From: CAYPIE01 sp964410665
Lineage (GTDB): Bacteria > Planctomycetota > Planctomycetia > Gemmatales > Gemmataceae
Length of the DNA stretch: 64,000 nt
Assembly (NCBI GenBank): GCA_964410665.1
Contig: CAYPIE010000023.1
Span: forward strand, 1 to 64,000
Direction: 5' to 3'
The notes beneath the pieces are model-generated. The model was not told where the DNA came from and searched no databases. It worked only from the letters and a program-made list of their open reading frames with translations. This document shows, piece by piece, positions 1 to 8,958 of the stretch (within the stretch, counting starts at the first letter, position 1; each line of letters opens with the position of its first letter). The position numbers were made by a program, and so were the translations under genes.

Positions 1-1
1 G

Positions 2-412
2 GATGCCTCGACCGGAAAGCTGCGGCTCACACACAAGCACGCGTCCGGAGCGAAGGCATCATTCCAAGCGGACGGGAAGCAAATTGTCTCGGTCTCGCGG
101 GACACGATCCCCTGGTGGAACGCAAACGACGGGAAGAAAGTGAAGGAGTGAACGCTCGAGGGTATCACCCAGAACGACGCCAGGTTTGCGCCTGATCGTC
201 AGCACTTGATCGTGTTCTATAAACAGAAAGCCATCCTGTGGGACCTCTCCAATCTGTATCCCATCAGCACGTTCAAGGGCGTTGGCGACTCGGTTTATGA
301 TCAGTTTCGCAGTGACCTGAGTGATGCAGGTTATCAAGAATTCTTTTCCCTGTCCAGTAACACCGCGATCAAGTTCTGGACCATGGAGTCGGAAGAGGAA
401 ACCCGGAGGTAA
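2..412 (+). pseudogene. WD40-repeat protein, 3' part, interrupted by in-frame TGA
   Basis: The reading frame entering the window at base 2 encodes WD40-like sequence (DASTGKLRLTHKH, then FQADGKQIVSVSRD) and stops at TGA 149-151. The same frame then continues open from 152 to the TAA at 410-412 with more WD40-type text (ARFAPDRQHLIVFY, AILWDLSNL, FFSLSSNTAIKFWTME). The stop sits where a Trp codon would fit (KKVKE-stop-TLEG), so a TGG-to-TGA change is the simplest explanation. The 5' end lies outside the window. It is either a pseudogene or a gene now ending 87 codons early; UGA recoding is not expected in this phylum. Confidence 0.7.
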
Positions 413-628
413 TGTCTTTAAGTAGTGACAGGATTTAGTCAGCCCTTTGAGTCTGGACCTCCGAAAGAGCCCGATAGGTTCGCGGGGGCGGAGTCGTGCT
501 GAGACGAATTGAATTGGCACCACGGGGCGGCCACCCGCACCGAGGAATCGCTCCTGCACAAACGTGTCGCTTTCAGACCGGCTTGCTCGGTGCACTGCCG
601 GTGAGCTTGTTTGTGAGGCCGAAATACA

Positions 629-991
629 ATGTCATCCAACAAATTCTCTATCGCAATTGCGGCAATCTTCTTAGTTGGTGTCGCCGCTTGGTTTGGCGCC
701 CGAATTTGGACGTTCGGCAGCGTCCATCCCTTTTCTCTTTTGTTCAGGTCCGTGTTGGCGATTGCCCTGGCTACTTGTGTAGTTCGGGGGATTGTATTTT
801 ATCGCTGGTTTATGGTCGTGATTAGTGCAGGTTTGGCCTATTCCTCATTCGGGCAGTATTGTTATTTGAATTCCAAAGGCATCGCGGGAGATGCATTTAT
901 TCTTCCAGGAGCAGTTTTTTCCTTGTGTTCGGCTGCACTGTTTACCTCATTGCTAGCCGGTCATACCCGGAAGCGGCGAACCAAACAGTAG
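629..991 (+). CDS. small four-helix membrane protein, unknown function
   Basis: This is a 120-residue protein with four hydrophobic stretches, at about residues 6-25, 35-58, 61-77 and 89-110, and a basic tail (HTRKRRTKQ), which suggests a polytopic inner-membrane protein with a cytoplasmic C-terminus. The ATG follows a weak GAGG about ten bases upstream. I do not recognise a family. It lies alone in a region of broken WD40 genes and is followed by another small membrane protein on the same strand. Confidence 0.55.
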   Translation: MSSNKFSIAIAAIFLVGVAAWFGARIWTFGSVHPFSLLFRSVLAIALATCVVRGIVFYRWFMVVISAGLAYSSFGQYCYLNSKGIAGDAFILPGAVFSLCSAALFTSLLAGHTRKRRTKQ

Positions 992-1066
992 TGCGCAACC
1001 TGACAGACACTACCGACTTTATCATCCTAACTTCATGCACTGCGAACATGCGAGACGGATCCCAAC

Positions 1067-1351
1067 ATGAAGAAAGATCTACAAATACTGATTCCAGAGT
1101 CTCATCGGGATGTTGTCGAGGCTGTTCCACGCGGGTTCCCGAAAGCCGCGGTCAACGCGGCACTCCTACTGGGAATGAGTTTGGGTGCGTTGGTCGCGAC
1201 AGTGGCTCCCGCATGGGTAGCGGCCGCTGTTCCCGCCGTTCTGCTCATCGCGTATCTCATCTACAGGTGGAGGAGCAACAAGTTTTACGATCAGCGGATG
1301 GCGGAAATCGAGGCCAGAGAGTTGGACTGGAAGACGGAGAACGATGCCTAA
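1067..1351 (+). CDS. small membrane protein, unknown function
   Basis: This 94-residue protein has a polar N-terminus (MKKDLQILIPESHRD), two adjacent hydrophobic segments at about residues 28-46 and 49-66, and a charged C-terminal tail (RMAEIEAREL) likely to be helical in the cytoplasm. No family is recognised and the ribosome-binding site is poor. Small membrane proteins of this shape are common and carry little diagnostic signal. It starts 75 bp after the preceding small membrane protein, so the two could be cotranscribed. Confidence 0.5.
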   Translation: MKKDLQILIPESHRDVVEAVPRGFPKAAVNAALLLGMSLGALVATVAPAWVAAAVPAVLLIAYLIYRWRSNKFYDQRMAEIEARELDWKTENDA

Positions 1352-1452
1352 CGTCACCGATCAGTTTCAGAGCTTAGGCCGCCCCAGGAACTTCTCCGGG
1401 GAATAATGCAGCCATCGTTAGTGAATAGCGTCCAAGTCGAGTCCGCGGCGGG

Positions 1453-1538
1453 TCCGAATCGCTGGCATTCAGTGCCGACGGCTCTACGCCGGGACCGGGA
1501 GTTCGCTGATCGTGACGTGGGTTCTTGCCAACAAATAA
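1453..1538 (+). pseudogene. WD40 repeat scrap, frameshifted
   Basis: Two adjacent frames together spell one WD40 blade end: SLAFSADGS in one frame, then LYAGTGSSLIVTWVLANK and a TAA at 1536-1538 in the next. No single frame carries both. This looks like the last blade of a lost WD40 gene lying just upstream of the intact WD40 gene. It also shows that the long frame running into that gene from 1406 is not genuine N-terminal coding sequence. Confidence 0.45.
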
Positions 1539-1669
1539 GCCCAGATGAAGGTGGCGGGTACTCTTTCCCCGCGTCTTCCTCGAGCGATGTGCCCGAAAAA
1601 CACTGCGGAACTGAGTCACGAGATCCTGGCATCTACAACAGAACTCTTCCACTGATAAAGGCCACCCAT

Positions 1670-3607
1670 ATGTGTTCGATGATTTTCGCGATCGCTTTCG
1701 GGGCGTTGTTGCCCGCCGAGTCAGCAGCCGAGGCTCGCCCGCCGGTCATCACGCCCGCAAACCTGGACGACCTCCACCCGCTGCCGGCGATCGCACGGGG
1801 AACGAACCGGATTCGCATCGCCCCCGACGGCCGGCGAATCGCCTTCGTGCCGTGGAAGGGACCGACGGAGTTGTTCGGCCCCGACTTGTTCGGGCGGTTC
1901 CACCAAATCGGGAACAACAAGACGATCGATTTCGCCTTCAGCCCCGAGCCCGAAGTCGTGGCCTACAGCACCGATGGTCAGGGCACGGTCATGCTCAACC
2001 TACGGACCGAAAAAGAAACGTACTTCGACACCGGCAATGGCTACACCCGCGTGGCATTTAGCCCCGACGGCAAACTTCTGGTCACCGGCGGCCCCGAGAG
2101 CGGGCTGAACGTCTGGGACGCCAGAACGGGCGAACTGCTCCGCAAACTCAAGACGGACACGGGAGACATCTTGGAGCCCGTGTTCGGCACCGACGGTCGG
2201 ATTCTCGCGGTGGGCCAGCGGAAAGGGCGGACGCGACTTTTCGACCCGACCACCGGTGACCTGCTCCGTACCTTCGACAAGCCGAGCAGTCGTGAGCTGG
2301 CATTCTCCCCCGACGGGACGACGCTCGCCATCGCTTACGCCGACGGTTCGGTCGTCCTGTGGGAAGCGTCCTCGGGCAAACGACTCTCCGAAGCGAAGAC
2401 TGACTCCAAAGAGTTGATCGCGGTCTGCTGGTCGCCCGACGGTAAGTTGTTGGCCACGGCCGGTGGCTCCGGCAGGGTAACGCTCTGGTCCTCAAGAGGG
2501 TTAAAGCCGTTGAAGGAACTCCAGGCTGCCGCAAGGAAACTGCACGCGATACGGTTCACCCCCGACGGCTCGCAGTTACTCGTTGCCGGTCATCGCAACC
2601 TCGTCTGGGAGCCCAAGCAGGTTCCGGGAGGGCCGCCGAATTACATGACCCGCGCGGGCGTGGAAGAAAGAGTATGGCGCTGGGGCGTCCGAACCCCGTC
2701 GGTTGAACCTGCCGTCCTCAAGGAAGTCGCCGCCATTCGGGGGCACATCTCCCCAGTGAACGGGGTGTCGTGGAGCCCGGACGGCAAAACCCTGGCCACG
2801 TGTAGCTCGGATCGGACTATTCGGCTGTGGGACCCGGCCACCGGCCGAGAACGGGTCACGCTCTTGGGTCACACCAACACCATCCCTGGCGTGTCATGGA
2901 GTCCGGACGGCAAAACCATTGCCTCGGCCGGCGGGGACATCACCGTCAGATTGTGGAATCCGGCCACGGGTCAAGAACGGGCCTCGCTGGGCGGACACAC
3001 CTCCTACCCGAGAACCGTCGCGTGGAAGCCCGACGGCGAGCTCCTCGCCTCGGGCGATACCGACGGGTTCATCGTGTTGTGGGAGGGCTCTACCGGAAAG
3101 AAAGTCACCTCCTTACGTGGACACACAGGAGTGGTGACCTCCGTGGCGTGGAGTCCGGACGGCAAGGTTCTCGCCTCGGCCGGCTTCGACAACACGATCA
3201 TCCTCTGGGATGCGTCCACCCGTAAGGCGATCCACACACTCCGGGGCCACGTCGGGGATGTGACCTCCGTGGCGTGGAGTCCGGACGGCAAGACTCTGGC
3301 CTCGACCGGTGTTGACGGGTCGCTCAGATTTTGGAAGCCAGCGACCGGCAAACCGAAGGCCCTGTTCCGAGGCCACGCGTCCAAAGTGCTGACACTGACG
3401 TGGCGTCCGGACGGCAAGGTCATCGCCACGGGGAGTGAACTCCGAACCGTCAAACTCTGGGACGTGACGACCGGTGAAACACTGGCTACCTGTCGAGGAC
3501 ACACAGACAACGTAAACTCTTTGGCATGGAGTCCGGACGGCAACACCTTGGCCTCCGGGAGTGACGACAAGACCGTCAAGCTCTGGACCGTATCGCAACG
3601 GAAGTGA
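1670..3607 (+). CDS. secreted WD40-repeat beta-propeller protein
   Basis: The protein has 645 residues from the ATG at 1670, where a signal peptide begins (MCSMIFAIAFGALLPAESAA). About twelve WD40 blades follow, recognisable by the cycle SPDGKxLAT then LWDxxTG, which would fill two seven-bladed propellers or one long one. WD40 propellers are protein-binding scaffolds; no enzymatic domain is seen. An upstream in-frame extension to 1406 overlaps a degraded WD40 scrap and is rejected. Blades in the 3' half are nearly identical at DNA level: 33 bases are repeated exactly at 3134-3166 and 3260-3292, so they were duplicated recently. The next gene starts 35 bp downstream and is probably cotranscribed. 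Confidence 0.85.
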   Translation: MCSMIFAIAFGALLPAESAAEARPPVITPANLDDLHPLPAIARGTNRIRIAPDGRRIAFVPWKGPTELFGPDLFGRFHQIGNNKTIDFAFSPEPEVVAYSTDGQGTVMLNLRTEKETYFDTGNGYTRVAFSPDGKLLVTGGPESGLNVWDARTGELLRKLKTDTGDILEPVFGTDGRILAVGQRKGRTRLFDPTTGDLLRTFDKPSSRELAFSPDGTTLAIAYADGSVVLWEASSGKRLSEAKTDSKELIAVCWSPDGKLLATAGGSGRVTLWSSRGLKPLKELQAAARKLHAIRFTPDGSQLLVAGHRNLVWEPKQVPGGPPNYMTRAGVEERVWRWGVRTPSVEPAVLKEVAAIRGHISPVNGVSWSPDGKTLATCSSDRTIRLWDPATGRERVTLLGHTNTIPGVSWSPDGKTIASAGGDITVRLWNPATGQERASLGGHTSYPRTVAWKPDGELLASGDTDGFIVLWEGSTGKKVTSLRGHTGVVTSVAWSPDGKVLASAGFDNTIILWDASTRKAIHTLRGHVGDVTSVAWSPDGKTLASTGVDGSLRFWKPATGKPKALFRGHASKVLTLTWRPDGKVIATGSELRTVKLWDVTTGETLATCRGHTDNVNSLAWSPDGNTLASGSDDKTVKLWTVSQRK

Positions 3608-3642
3608 CCGAGAAACCCGTTCCCTTTTCTCTGGAGAAGAAA

Positions 3643-4164
3643 GTGACAATCCTCTCAACCCGACTGCTCGCTTCGGCATGTGCCGTGGTGCTCGCCGCTT
3701 CACCGCTCCACGCGGTGCCCATTCCGCCGAAGAAGCCGATCCCACCCGACGTGGAGGTGCCGACCCCGAGCGAGGCACCGTTGAAATTCCTGAAACTTGA
3801 GGGAGTCAACCGCGAGGCCGGGACGTTCACCAAACCCACGGCGGTCACCGTGAACAAGATGGTCCCGCAACAACGCACCAAGACCGTGACCGTCGAACGC
3901 AACGGCGTCAAGGAAAATATCACTCAGACCTACACGGTCATGGTCCCCGTCGCTTACACGGTCGTGACGTCCTTCGGCGTGAAGACGCACAACGTCTACG
4001 ACGGCAAGGGTGACCGCATCCCGGCAGACAACGTGTTCGAACGGCTCAAGGACGGCCAACTGGTGATCATCAGTTCCGTGCCAACTTTGCCGAAGGAGTA
4101 CCTCAAACTGCTTTCCCCGGAAGCGATCATTATTGCCCCGAAACGAACACAAAAGGACAACTGA
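3643..4164 (+). CDS. small secreted protein, unknown function
   Basis: The chosen start is GTG 3643, with GGAGAAG at 3633-3639 in front and a clean signal peptide behind it (VTILSTRLLASACAVVLAA, cleavage near SPLHA). An alternative GTG at 3604 overlaps the stop of the WD40 gene but would put 13 polar residues before the signal. The mature part starts with a Pro-rich segment (PIPPKKPIPPDVEVPTPSE) and is otherwise beta-rich, with a middle stretch reading TKTVTVERNGVKENITQTY. I do not recognise the family. Its position suggests it works with the secreted WD40 protein. Confidence 0.7.
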   Translation: MTILSTRLLASACAVVLAASPLHAVPIPPKKPIPPDVEVPTPSEAPLKFLKLEGVNREAGTFTKPTAVTVNKMVPQQRTKTVTVERNGVKENITQTYTVMVPVAYTVVTSFGVKTHNVYDGKGDRIPADNVFERLKDGQLVIISSVPTLPKEYLKLLSPEAIIIAPKRTQKDN

Positions 4165-4288
4165 CACGGTCTGTCCGAGCGGGTGCCGGAATCAAACCAA
4201 GAACAAGTCACGGCGATGCAGGGATTCGGACCTTTCCTCACACTACGAGAAGAGAGCTGATCTTCACAGGAGTCACCACAGCCAGAAC

Positions 4289-4752
4289 ATGTCCACGAGC
4301 AATACCATCGTCGAATTTCTCGATTCGCTTTCCCGGCCATCGGAAGCGACCGAGCAAACGTCGGACGCTGCCCTGCTCGCCGACTTCATCGAACACCAAT
4401 CGGGGAGGTCGCTGGGGGCACTCGTTCAACGGCACGGGGGATGGTCTACCGGCTCTGCCTACGGTCGCTCGGCCACCGTCAGGATGCCGAGGATGCCTTC
4501 CGGGCGACGTTCCTCGTCCTCGCTCAGAACGCCCACCCCATCCGCAAGAAGGCGAGCCTCGCGAGTTGGCTGCACGGGGTCGCCGTCCGGGTCGCGTCGC
4601 AGGCCCGCGAGTTCACGGTCCTGCACGCCAGGAGTTTGAAAGTTGTGCACAAGATTCCGAACGAGCAGGCCAAAGGCTTTTCGTTCAGTGAGGATCGAAA
4701 ACTAACGAGTTCGCCACTGAACGAGATCCGAAATCGCTATCTGCCTGTTTAG
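4289..4752 (+). pseudogene. ECF-type RNA polymerase sigma factor, frameshifted and truncated
   Basis: The N-terminus (ATG 4289) runs through LLADFIEHQSGRSLGALVQRHGG and then leaves frame. The adjacent frame, from about 4441, continues with MVYRLCLRSLGHRQDAEDAF, RATFLVLAQ and SLASWLHGVAVRVASQA, which is sigma region 2 of the ECF factors abundant in Gemmata relatives. One base appears to be missing in the run of Gs near 4436-4441. After about 4615 the resemblance stops and region 4 (the -35 binding helix-turn-helix) is absent; the frame ends at 4752 in unrelated sequence. No functional sigma factor can be made. Its loss probably orphans the WD40 genes upstream, if it ever controlled them. Confidence 0.75.
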
Positions 4753-4813
4753 AAACATGTTATAGCATCAGAGCCTGGAGCGTGTTGTTTACGAGAATTC
4801 ACCGCCTGCGCGT

Positions 4814-4835
4814 TAGGCCGCAGATGTGCGGCCTA
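4814..4835. repeat. perfect 9-bp hairpin
   Basis: TAGGCCGCA, a GATG loop, then TGCGGCCTA form a perfect stem with a tetraloop. There is no T-run after it on either strand. It follows the dead sigma gene and precedes the amidase, so it could be a terminator relic or one copy of a dispersed palindrome. Confidence 0.5.
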
Positions 4836-4929
4836 CAGGAAATAGGAGGAAACTCCCTATCATCAAGTTCGCTCAATCAACACCACCTGTTTCGATAAGC
4901 ACTCCAAACCCAATCCAAACGAGAAAAGA

Positions 4930-6039
4930 ATGAAAACTAGGCTGCCCTCAACTGTGATTGCCGCAATGGCAGTGGTCGCGATGACGCCCGTTGCCGATGC
5001 GTGCACGGGGATTACTCTGAAAGCGGAAGACGGATCCGTCGTTTTCGCCCGGACGTGCGAGTGGGGAACGTTCGACCTGCTTTCTCGGGTTGTCATCGTC
5101 CCTCGTGGGCAGCAATTTACGGGTCATACACCTGACAAGAAATCCGGTCGGGCCTGGAAAGGGCGGTACGGGTTCATCGGCTTGGATGCCCCTGCCTTGG
5201 GTGAGGGCATTGTTCTCGATGGTATGAATGAAAAGGGTCTTGCCGTCAATGGATTCTACCTCCCGGGCTTTACGAAGTATCAAGCGTATGACGCGGCCAG
5301 GGCGAGCATGAGCATTGGTCCTGGTGATGTCATCCCTTATCTGCTTTCGACCAGCTCGACGGTGAAAGAGGCCAAGGCGGCGCTCGCCAAGGTTCGCGTA
5401 ACGTCCGTCGTCTCTCCAGCCCTTGGCATTGCTCCGCCGGGACACTGGATGGTCACCGAACCAAGTGGCAAAGCAATGGTGGTCGAATACGTGAAGGGCG
5501 AACTCGTCACTTACGACGCGCCGCTCGGCGTCATCACCAACGCCCCGAACTACGACTGGCACATCACCAACCTGCGAAACTACCTCAACCTTTCACCGGT
5601 GGCCTTGCCTGCCAAGAAGATCGAGGAGATGGACTTCAAGCCACTCGGTGGCGGCAGTGGGATGATCGGCCTGCCGGGCGACTTCACCCCACCATCGCGG
5701 TTCGTGCGGGCGGTGGCCTTCACCCAGACCGCACGGCCGACGGCGACCGGGGAGGAAACAATGTACGAAGCCTTCCGCATCCTGGACAGCTTCAACCTGC
5801 CGCTCGGCTCGGCCGAGGGCGATGGCGATGCCAAGCTCAAAAACATGCGCAGCTCGACCATCTGGACGACGGCCTACGACACCAAGAACCTGATCTTTCA
5901 GTACCACACCCAGCACAATCGCCGGGTGCGTCAGGTTGATCTCAAGAAGATCGACTTCTCCAATCTGAAGGAACTTACGCTGCTGCCACTGGACAAGAAG
6001 AAAGAACAGGACATCGAGGATGTAACGCCGCAGAAGTAG
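4930..6039 (+). CDS. secreted choloylglycine-hydrolase-family (linear amide) Ntn hydrolase
   Basis: This 369-residue protein matches the penicillin V acylase/bile salt hydrolase family, which cleaves linear amide bonds with an N-terminal cysteine nucleophile. The first 24 residues are a signal peptide and Cys25 (DACTGITL) would become the N-terminal nucleophile after processing. Other family hallmarks are visible: the early Arg in FARTCEW, the Asn/Tyr pocket ITNAPNYDWH near residue 195-205 and SRFVRA near 255. Length is normal. The substrate cannot be told from sequence; related proteins act on bile salts, penicillin V or acyl-homoserine lactones. It stands alone on the plus strand with no obvious operon partner. 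Confidence 0.85.
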   Translation: MKTRLPSTVIAAMAVVAMTPVADACTGITLKAEDGSVVFARTCEWGTFDLLSRVVIVPRGQQFTGHTPDKKSGRAWKGRYGFIGLDAPALGEGIVLDGMNEKGLAVNGFYLPGFTKYQAYDAARASMSIGPGDVIPYLLSTSSTVKEAKAALAKVRVTSVVSPALGIAPPGHWMVTEPSGKAMVVEYVKGELVTYDAPLGVITNAPNYDWHITNLRNYLNLSPVALPAKKIEEMDFKPLGGGSGMIGLPGDFTPPSRFVRAVAFTQTARPTATGEETMYEAFRILDSFNLPLGSAEGDGDAKLKNMRSSTIWTTAYDTKNLIFQYHTQHNRRVRQVDLKKIDFSNLKELTLLPLDKKKEQDIEDVTPQK

Positions 6040-6108
6040 TTCGCAGAGCGGGCGAACCAAACGCTGCAGCCGACGGCGGGGCATCGTCAGTTCGAACCCT
6101 TGTCGTCG

Positions 6109-6137
6109 CCCCTCGTGAGGCCAGCCCTCACGAGGGG
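6109..6137. repeat. perfect 12-bp inverted repeat
   Basis: CCCCTCGTGAGG and CCTCACGAGGGG are separated by CCAGC. A further partial copy (CACGAGGGG) follows at about 6144-6152. The hairpin lies 70 bp after the amidase stop codon and could end its transcript, although no T-run follows. It immediately precedes the putative kinase remnant. Confidence 0.6.
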
Positions 6138-6156
6138 CTGCCCCACGAGGGGAACC

Positions 6157-6414
6157 ATGAGCGAACAACCCACCTCTCTCCTACTAGAACCTTCTCACCC
6201 TGAGGACGCTACCCTGCCGCCCGCTCAACGGACCCCTGCGGAAGCGGGCACCTTGCCTCCTCGAGCATCGAACCAGACAACGACGTTACCCCCCCGCGCC
6301 GCTGAACTCCGCGGTCACCTTGGCGCTGACTGGTTCGCCCACCGGTCCCTTGCCGGACACGGTCCCGCCGGCCAGTCGATCTTGAATAGAGGGCAACCCG
6401 GAGAGACGCAGTAG
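6157..6414 (+). pseudogene. possible N-terminal remnant of a Ser/Thr kinase or similar protein
   Basis: The frame from ATG 6157 (behind AGGGGAACC) reads MSEQPTSLLLEPSHPEDATL and contains three spaced TLPP motifs (DATLPP, AGTLPP, TTTLPP). This style of low-complexity leader precedes the kinase domain in many Gemmata-type Ser/Thr kinases. No kinase motif follows: after about residue 52 the frame becomes uninformative and ends at 6414. The family link is from memory of similar leaders and is weak; it may instead be a short unrelated ORF. Confidence 0.3.
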
Positions 6415-6522
6415 CGAATCTCCGAGCGGCGTAGGCGGGAGCTAGAGCCGTCGCTTCTTTTGCATCTTTCGATATTCGTAGTTACAGGCTGTTCATCCGA
6501 GGCTTGCCAGAGAAACATCCTG

Positions 6523-8958
6523 ATGAGCGATTTCGTTGTCCCATTGCTGTTCGTAGTTGTCGGCTTGTGTCTCCATGCAGGATTGAGTCATGCGTTTCTC
6601 GCCCTGCAACAGAGAAGCTGCCTTCATCTGTTGTTCGGCCTGTCGTGGCTCGCAGCGCTCGTCTACTCGCTTTATTCCATTCGGCTCTACGAGTCGACCA
6701 CCGTTGCTGACTTCGTGGGTGCCGTGCGCGGACAAGTCGTAGTCAGCAATCTCTGGAACGGGATCTTCGTTTGGCTCGTTGCATTGTGCTCGGGGAACCG
6801 CCCATTAGGCTTCTTGGTGGGTCACAACGCCGTGTGCCTATTCGTAATCCTGTTGAATGCGAGCTTGCCTTATCCGATGGTCTTCTCCGAAGTGCATGAT
6901 GTGGGGCATGGGGTAAGCGTCGTCGTCAGCCCCCTCGCGATGGCAACCTATTTGCCATTTGCCCTGTCGCTGGGGTTCGCCTCCATCAGTTGTTATCACT
7001 TGATACAAAAGGGAAAACACCAATCCGTTTGGTTACTGTTGCTCGCGACGGCGATTCAATTCTTGGCAGCAATCATATATGTGTTGATAAGCGTTGGATT
7101 CATTATGCTCATCGGCACCGCTGCATTTGCTTTCCTTGGCTTCATCCTGGTCATGACGCTGTACTTGGGCTTGCAACAGGGGGCAACGGCTAGATCGATG
7201 CAACAGCAGCTTGCGGAATTGGAACTGCTCTATCGCACCGCGCCAGTCGGCTTGTCTTTCCTTGATACGGATGCACGGTTCGTGCGTATCAACGAAGATT
7301 TGGCGAACATCCATGAGTTACCGGTCGAAGAGCACTTCGGTCGCACCTTGCGTGAAGTCCTGCCAAGTATCGCCGACACAATCGAACCGATCTATCGTCG
7401 GGTCCTCGAAACCGGCGTGCCTGAACTGAAGTTTATCGTCGAAAAGCCGAGCGAGGTCAGCCCTTCGGACGTGAGTAGCTACATGGCAAGCTATTATCCC
7501 GTCACCGACCCTGATGGTACGATTCTCGGTGTCAGCGCTGTTGTGCAAGACGTCACCGAGCCGCGACGAGCAGAAGCAACCATCCGCGAAAGCATGGACC
7601 GATTGCAGGGGATCCTTGACACGGCGGCCGATGCAATTGTAACCATCGACCAGCAAGGGACGATCAGTAGTGCGAACCACGCCGCCGAACAGATGTTTGG
7701 CTACTCTGTCGATGAGTTGCTTGGCCAGAACGTTAGCATGCTGATGCCACTGCCATACTGCAATGAACCCAGCTCCTACCTGTCACGTTATCTCGAAATC
7801 CGGCAGGCCAATCGCAGTGAACCCGGCCGAGAAGTGAAGGGTCGCCGCAAAGACGGATCGACGTTCCCGATTGATTTCGCGGTAAGTGAAGCGAAGCACT
7901 TGTGTCTGTCCACGTTTGTTATTCGTGACAACACGGATCGCAAACAAGCTGAAGAATCACTACACAAAGCACACGAATTCAGTGAGAGCCTCGTACGCAC
8001 CGCTCGGAACATCGTGTTGGTGTTGGACCTCGAAGGACGCATCGTCCAGTTCAATCCCTATTTCGAAGAGTTGACGAATTGGCGGCTCAAAGAAGTGAAA
8101 GGCTGCAGTTGGTTCGAGCTCTTCCTGCCCGAGCGCGAACGTCGGCGAATTCGGGCATTGTTCCATCGTGCCATTGCGACAGACAAAACCCGTGGGAACA
8201 TCAACCCAATCCTTACCAAGGATGGAAGTGAACGCGAGATCGAATGGTACGACACTCCACTGACAAACAGTGATGGAAAAGTGATTGGCTTGTTGGCTAC
8301 GGGCCAGGATGTGACCGAGCGACTGCAACTGCAAAAGGAACTCCTGGAAATCGTTGCTCAGGAACAACGACGCATTGGCCAAGAACTGCATGATAACGTT
8401 GGCCAGATGCTCACCGCGTTGTCGTTGTTTGCCTCGACATTGGTAACCGTACTCAAGGCGAACGATCCTCCCGAATTGAAGTATGCAATCAAACTGACTG
8501 ATGGGTTGCAGCAAGCGCTCGGCCACGTTCGAAAGTTGTCACGGGGTTTGGTACCAATCGAAGTGGATAGCGAGGGCCTTACTTCTGCACTGTTCGAACT
8601 GGTGGGTCAGTTTGATGAACTGGAAGAGGTTTCGGCCATCTTCGAATGTCCCTGCCCAGTTCACATCACGGACAATCAGGTAGCGACGCATCTCTATCGC
8701 ATTGCTCAAGAAGGGGTGACGAACGCTCTCAAGCATGGAAAACCGACTCGCATTCGCATAACGTTGGAGGACAAGGGCAAAGAGCTTACGCTGACTATCG
8801 AAGACAATGGAATAGGCTTCCAGCCTTCTCAGGCCCGAAGGACCAGTGGTGGACTACGGACCATGAGATATCGATCCGAATTGATCGGCGCAACCTTTGA
8901 CGTGCACTCCTGCGAAATGGGCGGAACTCAAGTAACCTGCACGTTATTTCATGACTGA
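6523..8958 (+). CDS. membrane-bound multi-PAS sensor histidine kinase (NarL/HisKA_3 type)
   Basis: The protein has 811 residues. Residues 1-215 hold about seven hydrophobic helices forming a membrane sensor. Three PAS-like domains follow (about 228-350, 358-480 and 484-605), then a HisKA_3 dimerisation helix with the phosphoacceptor His623 in RRIGQELHDNVGQ, and an HATPase domain with N-box LYRIAQEGVTNALKHG and G-box IEDNGIGF. Kinases of this type normally pair with LuxR/NarL response regulators, but none is encoded nearby, so it is an orphan here. The ATG at 6523 was preferred because the hydrophobic region starts there; an in-frame ATG at 6460 would add 21 residues. The signal sensed is unknown. 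Confidence 0.88.
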   Translation: MSDFVVPLLFVVVGLCLHAGLSHAFLALQQRSCLHLLFGLSWLAALVYSLYSIRLYESTTVADFVGAVRGQVVVSNLWNGIFVWLVALCSGNRPLGFLVGHNAVCLFVILLNASLPYPMVFSEVHDVGHGVSVVVSPLAMATYLPFALSLGFASISCYHLIQKGKHQSVWLLLLATAIQFLAAIIYVLISVGFIMLIGTAAFAFLGFILVMTLYLGLQQGATARSMQQQLAELELLYRTAPVGLSFLDTDARFVRINEDLANIHELPVEEHFGRTLREVLPSIADTIEPIYRRVLETGVPELKFIVEKPSEVSPSDVSSYMASYYPVTDPDGTILGVSAVVQDVTEPRRAEATIRESMDRLQGILDTAADAIVTIDQQGTISSANHAAEQMFGYSVDELLGQNVSMLMPLPYCNEPSSYLSRYLEIRQANRSEPGREVKGRRKDGSTFPIDFAVSEAKHLCLSTFVIRDNTDRKQAEESLHKAHEFSESLVRTARNIVLVLDLEGRIVQFNPYFEELTNWRLKEVKGCSWFELFLPERERRRIRALFHRAIATDKTRGNINPILTKDGSEREIEWYDTPLTNSDGKVIGLLATGQDVTERLQLQKELLEIVAQEQRRIGQELHDNVGQMLTALSLFASTLVTVLKANDPPELKYAIKLTDGLQQALGHVRKLSRGLVPIEVDSEGLTSALFELVGQFDELEEVSAIFECPCPVHITDNQVATHLYRIAQEGVTNALKHGKPTRIRITLEDKGKELTLTIEDNGIGFQPSQARRTSGGLRTMRYRSELIGATFDVHSCEMGGTQVTCTLFHD

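Noticed and set aside
149..151. UGA as selenocysteine or recoded tryptophan
   Set aside because: WD40 proteins are not selenoproteins, no SECIS-like stem was seen next to it and the code is not altered in this phylum.
1406..1669. N-terminal extension of the WD40 gene
   Set aside because: It lacks any family resemblance, overlaps a frameshifted WD40 scrap and lies before a clear signal peptide at 1670.
3004..3778. Antisense ORFs over the WD40 gene
   Set aside because: Shadows created by the repeated codon pattern of WD40 blades.
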